Source: a virus. From it: a stretch of 31,502 bases of DNA. The position numbers and the translations under genes are program-made. How positions within the stretch are numbered: position 1 is the first letter of the stretch; each line of letters opens with the position of its first letter. The DNA lies in IMG/VR virus record IMGVR_UViG_3300048017_000005, positions 1 through 31,502 of that record; one strand, 5' to 3'. A model generated the notes under the pieces. It saw nothing but the letters and a program-made list of their open reading frames with translations. It ran no database searches and was not told the DNA's origin. Shown here in pieces: positions 23,090 through 31,502 of this stretch.

Positions 23090-24028
23090 ATGACTTCACT
23101 TAAGAAGACACTAATCGCTACTGCCGCTGCTGTAGCACTTACCACCTCTGCACTAGTTGCAGGTCCTGCATTTGCAGTCGGAGCAACCTATGCACTAACC
23201 GTTTCTGGATCAGCACCTGCTACCGCAGGTACAGCAGAGGCCTCGGCCATTGCACTCCCAGTGCCTGCAGATAACTCTGTAGACACCGCAGATACTCTAG
23301 ACTTTGCTCTAACTGGTATCACCGCTGGTGAGGCTGTGGCAGTTGCTGCAACTGATGCAACTCTTATTGCTGCTGGAACTACTGGTGCAATCACTGCATC
23401 GTCTGGCTCTGCAACTCTAAACATCTCAACTGGTACTGGTACCACAGCAGGATTCAAGGTATACACTAAGACTACTAAGGTAGGCAAGGTTGTCATTACC
23501 GTCGGTGCTGCAACTCCAGTAACCTACTATGTTAAGGGTACTGCTGGTGCACTAAACACCATCACCCTATCGGCACCAACTGCTGCCCTAGGAACCACGG
23601 CAAAGGTAACTGTCACTGGTGCTGACGTATTCGGCAATGCTGTTTCTGGCTCTGCTGTAGCACTTCAGGTTATCAACGGCAAGGGAACCAACACCTACTC
23701 GGTAACCACCACCGCTGACGGCACTGCTGTCAAGGAACTAACTGGCCTATCGGTAGACACCTATGACCTAGTCGCAACCGCCACTGTGGCAACTGCTGTT
23801 ACTGGTCTAACCGTTCCTTCTGGCTTCCTTCGTGGAACCCTAAAGGTTGTAGACCTTGCTGGTCTAGTAGCAACAAAGGATGCAGAACTTGCTGTTGCAA
23901 CTGCAACTATTGCTGACCTAAAGGCACAGATTGCTGCCCTACAGGCTGCTGAGATTAAGAAGTACAACGCACTTGCTGCTAAGTGGAACAAGAAGTTCCC
24001 TAAGAACAAGGTTGCACTCCGCAAGTAA
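23090..24028 (+). CDS. Exported Ala/Thr/Val-rich Ig-like protein with C-terminal coiled coil
   Basis: 312 residues with a strong AAGGAG. A clear Sec signal peptide: MTSLKKT, a hydrophobic core, then GPAFA, cleaved after Ala29. The mature part is beta-type and rich in Ala, Thr, Val and Gly. Residues about 155-245 (ITLSAPTAALGTTAKVTVTG, then VFGNAVSGSAVALQVING and TTTADGTAVKELTGL) look like a bacterial Ig-like domain. Residues 255-295 form a heptad-like coiled coil, and the tail is basic (WNKKFPKNKVALRK). Such proteins sit on actinobacterial cell surfaces; a virion protein seldom has a signal peptide. It has its own promoter and terminator. It may alter the surface of the infected cell, for example by blocking other phages, or have been taken from a host surface gene. 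The function is not known. Confidence 0.8.
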   Translation: MTSLKKTLIATAAAVALTTSALVAGPAFAVGATYALTVSGSAPATAGTAEASAIALPVPADNSVDTADTLDFALTGITAGEAVAVAATDATLIAAGTTGAITASSGSATLNISTGTGTTAGFKVYTKTTKVGKVVITVGAATPVTYYVKGTAGALNTITLSAPTAALGTTAKVTVTGADVFGNAVSGSAVALQVINGKGTNTYSVTTTADGTAVKELTGLSVDTYDLVATATVATAVTGLTVPSGFLRGTLKVVDLAGLVATKDAELAVATATIADLKAQIAALQAAEIKKYNALAAKWNKKFPKNKVALRK

Positions 24029-24040
24029 TTGTGGTAAAAT
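24012..24040 (+). promoter_or_regulatory. Promoter candidate for nrdIEF, running into a terminator hairpin
   Basis: TTGCAC at 24012-24017, a 17-nt spacer, then TAAAAT at 24035-24040 preceded by TG-G. The predicted start, near 24047, is the first base of the next hairpin stem, so the nrd mRNA would begin with that hairpin. Confidence 0.5.
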
Positions 24041-24045
24041 TGATT

Positions 24046-24074
24046 AGGGAGAGGGCTCAGGCTCTCTCCCTTTT
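24046..24074 (+). terminator. Rho-independent terminator after the exported protein
   Basis: Perfect stem AGGGAGAG at 24046-24053 and CTCTCCCT at 24064-24071 with a 10-nt loop, then a T-run. It lies 17 bases after the stop codon. Confidence 0.85.
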
Positions 24075-24106
24075 CTGTCCCCTATTCTAAAAAGGAGTTA
24101 CAATAG

Positions 24107-24509
24107 ATGTCCATAGATATCGTGTACTTCTCAAATTATTCGGGGAATACTAAAAGATTCGTGGAGAAGTTAGATGTTCAGCATAGAAATATTACTCGTA
24201 TTCCTATTGATTGGGATAGCGACAACCCTGCTACTGTCAGCAGCAGTTATATACTTTTTGTTCCGACTTATGGTGGGGGTAGTGAGAGATCTGCAGTACC
24301 CAGACAGGTTCGACACTTTCTAAACGTTCCTGGTAACAGGGGGATGCTTCGAGGCATCGTGGCCTTTGGCAATACAAATTTTGGAGAGCATTTCTGTAAA
24401 GCAGCAGAAATAATCTCAGGGAAAACTGGTGTCCCGATAATAGCCAGAGTAGAGATTTTTGGAACGTCAGAAGACGTGCAAAAGGTACAGGATAGATTGG
24501 AAAAAATAA

Positions 24510-24517
<8 letters not shown>
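24107..24517 (+). CDS. nrdI: NrdI flavoprotein of class Ib ribonucleotide reductase
   Basis: Small flavodoxin-like protein that supplies oxidant to build the metal-tyrosyl radical cofactor of NrdF. 136 residues, AAAGGAG RBS. FMN-site signatures: [18 protein letters not shown] (phosphate loop), LFVPTYGGG and [18 protein letters not shown], all typical of NrdI. It overlaps nrdE by 8 bases. The leader may begin with a terminator-like hairpin, so attenuation is possible. Confidence 0.93.
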
Positions 24518-27568
<3,051 letters not shown>

Positions 27569-27580
27569 TCAATAAAAAGG

Positions 27581-27606
27581 GAGGGGGGCGAAAGCCCCTC
27601 TTTTAT
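27581..27606 (+). terminator. Rho-independent terminator after nrdF
   Basis: G/C hairpin with a GAAA tetraloop (27590-27593): left arm 27581-27589, right arm 27594-27600, with two bulged G in the left arm, then TTTTATTTTA. The T-run coincides with the -35 region of the next promoter. Confidence 0.85.
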
Positions 27607-27619
27607 TTTATCTAAATAA

Positions 27620-27628
27620 TGATATAAT
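27620..27628 (+). promoter_or_regulatory. Extended -10 promoter for the proline-rich exported protein
   Basis: TGATATAAT, the same 9 bases as at 11520, with no good -35 (the region is the terminator T-run). The start should be near 27635, leaving about 33 nt of leader to the ATT at 27668, including GAGGAG at 27654. Confidence 0.65.
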
Positions 27629-27667
27629 TATCTTGTTAGTCTTAATGTCTAACGAGGAGACCCCAGA

Positions 27668-29551
27668 ATTAAAAAGATAACCCCCTTTTTAGCCTCTATA
27701 GTGATAGCCACGGCACCACTATTTTTTGCTGCCCCTGCACTTGCAGAAGACGTTCCGCCAGTAGTTGTTGTAGTTACTACAGATGGTGGAGATGATTCGT
27801 CATACCAAATTCCCCTAACCACAACTGTAACGTTTGATGGGGTAGAGTATAGTTCTGTATTTGCCACAACTAACTCAGTGATTACCTTTGGCAGACCAGA
27901 TGGAACCTACTGGGCATATCCAGCAACCCCATCGATTAGCCTTTACTCTATGGACTGGGTCGTCTTTCCATGGGCCAGACCAGATGAGCACCTAACCATA
28001 GCAGCATCTGATGGCGGTTTCCAGGTAGACATTTCTGCTAGACCTATTTGGCTACAGCAGGCTACAGAGCCAACTAATATAAACATTGTTGCTGCCATAA
28101 ATACAAACGGTACAGTGTCAATATCCTACTCACTTACTGGGCCAACCTATGAAGGTCAAACCAGAACAGGTGTTAGGCTTACAAACGGAGACGTTGTAAC
28201 CCTTGAGGAATATGGAGTTGTCCGTGTTGAGGAGCCTCCAGTGCTTGAGCCAGTCCCAGTAGAGCCAACACCAACAGCATCCCCCGAGCCAACAGAATCC
28301 CCAACAGTTTCTCCAGAGCCTACAGAATCTCCTACTGCATCTCCAGAACCTGCCCCTACTCCAAACCCAGAACCAACGGTAGAGCCAACTGGATCACCTA
28401 CAGTAAGTCCCGAGCCTACCCCAGAGCCTACCCCCGAGCCAACAGTACCATCAATCCCAAGACCATTTGTTCCAGAGGGAGCGACGGTGATATCTGAGGG
28501 AACAAGCATTGAGGTAGTGGCTCCAGCAGGTCAAAGAATCGTAAGCGTTATGGCTTGGTATGGAGATCCAGATGACGCTACTCGTGGCCTTGATGTGTCC
28601 TCAGTAATCACTGAGTTGGCTTCTGGGCAGACATCTATAACCATTGACTCAGACAACAGGTACGGAGATCCAGCAGGTGGAACAGTAAAGGTTTTAATAT
28701 TCTTGCCCACCTATGAAAATATTCCTGCTCCAGAACCAACGCCCGAGCCTACTCCAACACCCACCCCCACTCCAGAACCTGTAATTCCTATTGTCCCACC
28801 AGTCGTTGAGCCACCTGTAATTGAGCCTCAGCCTCAGCCCCAGCCAATTCCAGTTCCAGAAACTCCTGTTATAATTGAACCAGTACCGCCAATAGTAGAG
28901 GAGCCAGTTGTCCCCATTCCAGAACCAACAGTGGATCCCGAACCAACCACGCCACCTGCTGAAGAGCCAACACCTACACCTACGCCGAGCGAGGAACCTG
29001 TTAAAGAGCCAACAGAGAATGTCGTGGAGCCGCTACCAGAGCCAGAGTCGCCAGCAACCCCAGAAGTACAACCAGAACCTGAGTTACGAGTAGAAGAAGA
29101 AGCGGTAGCAGAGATTCAAAATCTAATAGAAACCGCACCAGAAGACTTGACAGACGCACAGGTAGAGCAACTTGTTGAGGCAGCCCTTGTTGTGTTTGAA
29201 ACAGCAGAGCAAGGCTCCCCTGAATATGCCCAGGCCCTAGAAGCCCTTGCAGTCGCTGCAGAAGCAGACGATGTAGAACTTTCTGCAGAACTCGCAGCCA
29301 TCCCATTACTTGGAGATGTCGCAGGTGCAGCACTTGAAGTGTTTAATAATATTGGTAACGTTGGTGCTGACATGGCTCCAGAAGTTCGTGAAGAAGCAGA
29401 AAAGACAGTCATCGCTTCCGTTATCGCAACAGGTGCAGCAGTTCAAGCAACTGTCGGTGCAGCCGCAGCAGCGGCATCAACATCATCATCGGGTGGAGCC
29501 TCAGCAGGAGCATCTTCAGGCTCAGGCTCTGCTGGAAGAAGAAAAGAATAG
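27668..29551 (+). CDS. Proline-rich exported stalk protein, probable ATT start
   Basis: The reading frame allows GTG 27701, but that start has no RBS and yields a signal peptide with no positive end. An ATT at 27668, 8 nt after GAGGAG, extends the frame to (M)[18 protein letters not shown], a full Sec signal peptide cut after PALA (Ala26). The 627-residue product has a globular N-terminal domain (27-190), a Pro-Glu-Thr/Ser repeat (about 190-270, many PEPT units), a small domain (270-350, [20 protein letters not shown]), a second Pro-rich stalk (350-480), a helical Ala/Glu-rich part (480-600) and a Gly/Ser tail ending RRKE. Pro-rich stalks usually span cell walls. A late Ala-rich segment (about 577-596) might be weakly membrane-active. 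No LPxTG motif is seen. Function unknown. Confidence 0.8.
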   Translation: MKKITPFLASIVIATAPLFFAAPALAEDVPPVVVVVTTDGGDDSSYQIPLTTTVTFDGVEYSSVFATTNSVITFGRPDGTYWAYPATPSISLYSMDWVVFPWARPDEHLTIAASDGGFQVDISARPIWLQQATEPTNINIVAAINTNGTVSISYSLTGPTYEGQTRTGVRLTNGDVVTLEEYGVVRVEEPPVLEPVPVEPTPTASPEPTESPTVSPEPTESPTASPEPAPTPNPEPTVEPTGSPTVSPEPTPEPTPEPTVPSIPRPFVPEGATVISEGTSIEVVAPAGQRIVSVMAWYGDPDDATRGLDVSSVITELASGQTSITIDSDNRYGDPAGGTVKVLIFLPTYENIPAPEPTPEPTPTPTPTPEPVIPIVPPVVEPPVIEPQPQPQPIPVPETPVIIEPVPPIVEEPVVPIPEPTVDPEPTTPPAEEPTPTPTPSEEPVKEPTENVVEPLPEPESPATPEVQPEPELRVEEEAVAEIQNLIETAPEDLTDAQVEQLVEAALVVFETAEQGSPEYAQALEALAVAAEADDVELSAELAAIPLLGDVAGAALEVFNNIGNVGADMAPEVREEAEKTVIASVIATGAAVQATVGAAAAAASTSSSGGASAGASSGSGSAGRRKE

Positions 29552-29577
29552 TAATGAAAGAAAGGAAGATAGGTAAT

Positions 29578-29754
29578 ATGAAGAATTTTTTCAATGATAT
29601 CCTAGGCCAGGCATGGACCTTGCTAGGTATGTTCGTGGCTTGGGTAGTTCTAGAAGGATCTGCCAAGACAATCGTAGGCTATTGTATCTTGGGTACACTG
29701 GCTTTGTGGGCACTGACCCACCCAATCAGAAACACAAAGGAAGGAGACGATTAA
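29578..29754 (+). CDS. Small two-helix membrane protein, 58 aa
   Basis: ATG 29578 is chosen over 29554 because AAGGAAG at 29561-29567 fits it. Two hydrophobic stretches, LGQAWTLLGMFVAWVVLEG and IVGYCILGTLALWALTH, are split by a short polar turn, with a charged C-terminus (RNTKEGDD). This is the topology of small class II holin-like or phage accessory membrane proteins. It sits just before a second membrane protein, with a one-base gap. Holin or antiholin is plausible, not proven. Confidence 0.7.
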   Translation: MKNFFNDILGQAWTLLGMFVAWVVLEGSAKTIVGYCILGTLALWALTHPIRNTKEGDD

Positions 29755-29755
29755 T

Positions 29756-30013
29756 ATGGTAAAAACAATTGGAGATATCTTCGCAAGAATGGTAGCAGTG
29801 TTTGTCATCTCGGCACTTGGTGTTCTTGGTGCTGGTGCAGTAGCAGGAGTAGAAGTAGTCCAGGCAGTTGCCATGGCAGGTCTACTAGGTGTAGCACGAG
29901 TCCTGGAAGATCTGGCTAAGTCATTCTTGCAGGATGGAAAACTAACACAGGCAGAAATTGATTCCGCCTTCCGCAAGGAGCACAGACGTGCTGAGGAAGA
30001 AGACGGTCGCTAA
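29756..30013 (+). CDS. Holin-like small membrane protein, 85 aa
   Basis: A strong AAGGAAGGAG precedes the ATG. There are one or two hydrophobic helices (ARMVAVFVISALGVLGAGA and VVQAVAMAGLLGVARVLEDL), then a basic/acidic soluble tail (KLTQAEIDSAFRKEHRRAEE). The small size, glycine/alanine-rich helices and charged tail are typical of actinophage holins. A holin would form pores at the end of infection, but no endolysin with clear cell-wall motifs is present in this window. Coupled with the 58-aa membrane protein. Confidence 0.65.
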   Translation: MVKTIGDIFARMVAVFVISALGVLGAGAVAGVEVVQAVAMAGLLGVARVLEDLAKSFLQDGKLTQAEIDSAFRKEHRRAEEEDGR

Positions 30014-30024
30014 CTAGTAACCCC

Positions 30025-30053
30025 TTGACATTCCCCTCCTGGGACGCTATACT
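30025..30053 (+). promoter_or_regulatory. Consensus promoter inside a terminator stem-loop
   Basis: TTGACA at 30025-30030, exactly 17 nt, then TATACT at 30048-30053. The left stem arm (30033-30044) is in the spacer and the -10 is in the hairpin loop. The start is near 30060, after the left arm and before the right arm (30064-30076). Confidence 0.8.
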
Positions 30054-30080
30054 TTATGTATATTCCCTGGGAGGGGTTTT
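30033..30080 (+). terminator. Terminator stem-loop overlapping a promoter
   Basis: CCCCTCC at 30033-30039 pairs with GGAGGGG at 30070-30076; GGGA at 30041-30044 pairs with TCCC at 30064-30067, leaving a 19-nt loop. TTTT follows at 30077. It should stop transcripts from the membrane-protein genes but not those starting in the loop. Confidence 0.75.
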
Positions 30081-30110
30081 CATTTTCTCAAAAAACTTTT
30101 ACATATGGCA

Positions 30111-30139
30111 TTGACTTTTATGCCTACCCCATGTACAAT
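30111..30139 (+). promoter_or_regulatory. Promoter for the leaderless acidic gene
   Basis: TTGACT at 30111-30116, 17 nt, then TACAAT at 30134-30139, and 6 nt to the ATG at 30146. There is no Shine-Dalgarno sequence, so the mRNA is probably leaderless. Confidence 0.7.
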
Positions 30140-30145
30140 TGAAAC

Positions 30146-30346
30146 ATGACAGAACACAACATGACAGAGAGCCAACTAGACGTGGCCAAAATGCTAGACT
30201 GGATGACTATCGGTATAGAGAATGGCTGGGTATCAGAACCATTTTGCTATACTCATGACGGAGATCCGTACATGACCGAAGAAGAAGAACAAGAATGGGA
30301 AGACGGCGGAGATCCGTGTGCCCCAGTAATCAAACTACTAAAATAA
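30146..30346 (+). CDS. Small acidic phage protein, 66 aa
   Basis: The ATG is exactly 7 nt after a -10 box. The product is strongly acidic (residues about 45-55 are mostly Glu). The pattern MLDWMTIGIENGWVSEPFCY, then THDGDPYMTEEE and GGDPCAPVIKLL resembles small uncharacterised proteins found in many actinophages. No enzyme motif is seen; Cys residues at the two conserved sites may bind metal. Acidic DNA mimicry is a thought, not a claim. The stop is 8 bases before the next ATG, so the two are probably co-transcribed. Confidence 0.7.
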   Translation: MTEHNMTESQLDVAKMLDWMTIGIENGWVSEPFCYTHDGDPYMTEEEEQEWEDGGDPCAPVIKLLK

Positions 30347-30354
30347 GGAACATC

Positions 30355-31146
30355 ATGAAGAAGACAGCAATTGTATTGGGTGCATTGATTGCATCGCTAT
30401 CACTATCACCAGCACAGGCAGAAGAAGTAAAGTCACTAGTAATCATCGACTCCTATTTTGACTCACGAGTCTCTGGAGCGACCATTGTTTGCGTCGCCAA
30501 GGATTCGTGTACCAAGACTGTAAAGCCAGGAAAGTCTGTATCCGAGAATGTCAATCACGGCAACGCTATGGCAGAGGTAGCAAAGCGACAGAATCCAGAT
30601 GTTAAACTAACCCTATTGCGATCTGCCAATAATGGTGGAGATGTTACAGGAGCAGACCTAATCCGTGCACTTCGCTGGGTAGATGCAAACTCATCACTAG
30701 TGGGTGCAGTGTCGTTCTCACGAAGCATTAGCAATAATGCCAACAAGGGCAACTGCCAACTCGCACCAACAGGTCTCGCCGTAGAGGGAATGTCAGTGCC
30801 AGTTGCAGACAAGGAAATTCAACGCCTGATCGCCTCGCTAAAGGCCAAGGGTATTCCATTCTTTGCCTCTACTGGAAACAAGAGTTCAATTACAACCAGT
30901 GTAACCTATCCAGCCTGTCTGCCAATCACAGACTCTGTGACCGCAAACAACTATAGTCAGGCATTGTCTAATGCAGACACAGACTATGTTGGATCGCTTC
31001 CACCAAGCGTATACACCTACAAGGGAACTATCGTTTGGTCAACCAATGGATTCATCCCACAGACGACTTCGTCTGCTACAGCAGCAGTTGCTGCAAAGTA
31101 TCTTGCAACTACACTTGACGGCAAGACTGTCAATGTGGTAAACTAG
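30355..31146 (+). CDS. Secreted subtilisin-like (S8) serine peptidase
   Basis: ATG 30355 after AAGGAA; a longer frame start at 30295 would bury the signal peptide. 263 residues. Sec signal peptide MKKTAIVLGALIASLSLSPA followed by QA, cut near Ala22. The catalytic layout of S8 peptidases is visible: Asp32 (VIIDSYFD), His68 (NHGNAMAEV), oxyanion Asn175 (FFASTGNKSS) and Ser239 (TTSSATAAVAAK, in place of GTSMAxP). The helix pattern after His (NPDVKLTLLRSANNGG) and VGAVSFSRS match strands of the fold. It lacks the usual GTS and HGT words, so it is a divergent or very compact member with no visible propeptide. It may cut host surface proteins or process phage or host exported proteins. Whether it is active is untested. 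Confidence 0.7.
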   Translation: MKKTAIVLGALIASLSLSPAQAEEVKSLVIIDSYFDSRVSGATIVCVAKDSCTKTVKPGKSVSENVNHGNAMAEVAKRQNPDVKLTLLRSANNGGDVTGADLIRALRWVDANSSLVGAVSFSRSISNNANKGNCQLAPTGLAVEGMSVPVADKEIQRLIASLKAKGIPFFASTGNKSSITTSVTYPACLPITDSVTANNYSQALSNADTDYVGSLPPSVYTYKGTIVWSTNGFIPQTTSSATAAVAAKYLATTLDGKTVNVVN

Positions 31147-31264
31147 TTTTACAAATAAATAGAGAACGTGACCGTAAGTTCGTTAACACACCTAGGTAAA
31201 GTGTTAGGGGGCCTGCGTGAGGTAATTACTCTGATGAGGTAGGCATTGTCTTCTCCTACCACCT
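31147..31264 (+). ncRNA. Structured non-coding region before the tRNAs
   Basis: No credible reading frame. Two inverted repeats: TAACAC at 31184 with GTGTTA at 31201 (11-nt loop), and GGTAGG at 31238 with CCTACC at 31255 (11-nt loop). Neither is followed by a T-run, so simple terminators are unlikely. It could be a tRNA-transcript leader, a processing site or a small RNA. Not recognised. Confidence 0.3.
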
Positions 31265-31337
31265 TCCTCCTTAACTCAGTTGGTAGAGTGTTCGGCTGTT
31301 AACCGAAATGTCGTTGGTTCGAGTCCAGCAGGGGGAG
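31265..31337 (+). tRNA. tRNA-Asn(GUU)
   Basis: Complete 73-nt cloverleaf without encoded CCA. Acceptor TCCTCCT pairs with AGGGGGA (one G-T). D stem ACTC/GAGT; anticodon stem TTCGG/CCGAA with loop CTGTTAA (anticodon GTT); 5-nt variable loop; T arm GTTGG-TTCGAGT-CCAGC. Reads AAC and AAU codons, and AAC is common in the genes of this window. Confidence 0.92.
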
Positions 31338-31352
31338 CGATAGAAATATCAC

Positions 31353-31423
31353 GCAGACGTTGCATAATGGTAGTGCCTCATCCTTCCAAGTTGAAGGTGC
31401 CAGTTCGATTCTGGTCGTCTGCT
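31353..31423 (+). tRNA. tRNA-Gly(UCC)
   Basis: Complete 71-nt cloverleaf, no CCA. Acceptor GCAGACG/CGTCTGC is perfect; D stem GCAT/GTGC; anticodon loop CTTCCAA (anticodon TCC); T arm GCCAG-TTCGATT-CTGGT. The anticodon stem TCATC/GTTGA has one T-T mismatch. It should read GGA, the glycine codon often used by the tail genes. Confidence 0.88.
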
Positions 31424-31502
31424 CTATAGGCTAATCACCTATACGCATGAGGAAGTTGTTAAATTTCTCGGTTCTAAGTGACTTTATACTTAGCGTGTAA
31501 GT
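31424..31502 (+). other. Non-coding tail of window with two short inverted repeats
   Basis: TATAGG at 31425 with CCTATA at 31438 (7-nt loop), and CTAAGT at 31474 with ACTTAG at 31488 (8-nt loop). No gene is seen. The second lies at the window edge and could belong to a further RNA gene that is cut off. Confidence 0.3.

Noticed and set aside
28156-28509. Minus-strand Gly/Ser/Val repeat frame opposite the Pro-rich region
   Set aside because: It is the mirror of the repeated Pro-Glu-Pro-Thr codons, with no RBS and no independent motif.
28866-28874. TGTTATAAT in the Pro-rich gene
   Set aside because: Mid-gene, with no downstream start or -35; probably chance.
31440-31502. Possible third tRNA at the window end
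   Set aside because: The 8-nt loop in CTAAGT/ACTTAG and the lack of a D-loop GG do not fit a tRNA; the edge cuts the rest.

Overview
The window is part of the genome of a tailed double-stranded DNA phage. Every gene supported here lies on the + strand, and most neighbours overlap or sit a few bases apart. GC is moderate, in the 40s by eye. An actinobacterial host of fairly low GC is likely, for example a freshwater Nanopelagicales-type bacterium. This rests on a class Ib ribonucleotide reductase with NrdH, a phage DnaE-type polymerase, several probable leaderless transcripts (common in Actinobacteria), and exported proteins of actinobacterial style. The host assignment is inference; the phage assignment is strong.

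Layout. (1) 1-7274: five tail genes, led by a giant tail protein that may be cut by the window edge. (2) 7282-12272: a MerR-like DNA-binding protein, two small proteins, DnaB-like helicase, a small leaderless gene, DnaG-like primase, zinc-site ssDNA-binding protein, and an AT-rich HNH endonuclease gene that looks inserted. (3) 12233-20247: DnaE polymerase, MazG-like pyrophosphohydrolase, NrdH, RecA-like protein, a hidden 56-residue zinc ribbon, a PD-(D/E)XK resolvase-like protein, a 2OG-Fe(II) oxygenase-like protein, a Cas4/RecB-like Fe-S nuclease, a zinc-finger protein, a RuvC-like resolvase and a tiny HTH protein. (4) 20244-23061: DUF3310-like protein, one unknown, small and large terminase. 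(5) 23090-27568: an exported Ig-like protein, then nrdI-nrdE-nrdF. (6) 27668-31146: a proline-rich exported protein that appears to start at ATT, two small membrane proteins (one holin-like), a leaderless acidic protein and a secreted subtilisin-like (S8) protein. (7) 31147-31502: structured non-coding DNA with tRNA-Asn(GUU) and tRNA-Gly(UCC).

How they work together. Helicase, primase, SSB and polymerase form a phage replisome. NrdHIEF and the MazG-like enzyme shape the nucleotide pool. The RecA-like protein, two resolvase-type nucleases and the Cas4-like nuclease would process recombining or branched DNA before packaging by the terminase. The last third holds an unusual set of exported and membrane proteins that probably act on the host envelope.

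The transcription signals are a notable part of the window. Good sigma70-type promoters sit in the 3' ends of genes (7738, 10751, 18392, 22976, 24012) or at the start of one (20077). Four intrinsic terminators (11482, 24046, 27581, 30033) each overlap or abut the next promoter, and in one case the promoter lies within the terminator stem-loop. Three genes have an ATG exactly 7 nt after a -10 box and no Shine-Dalgarno sequence.
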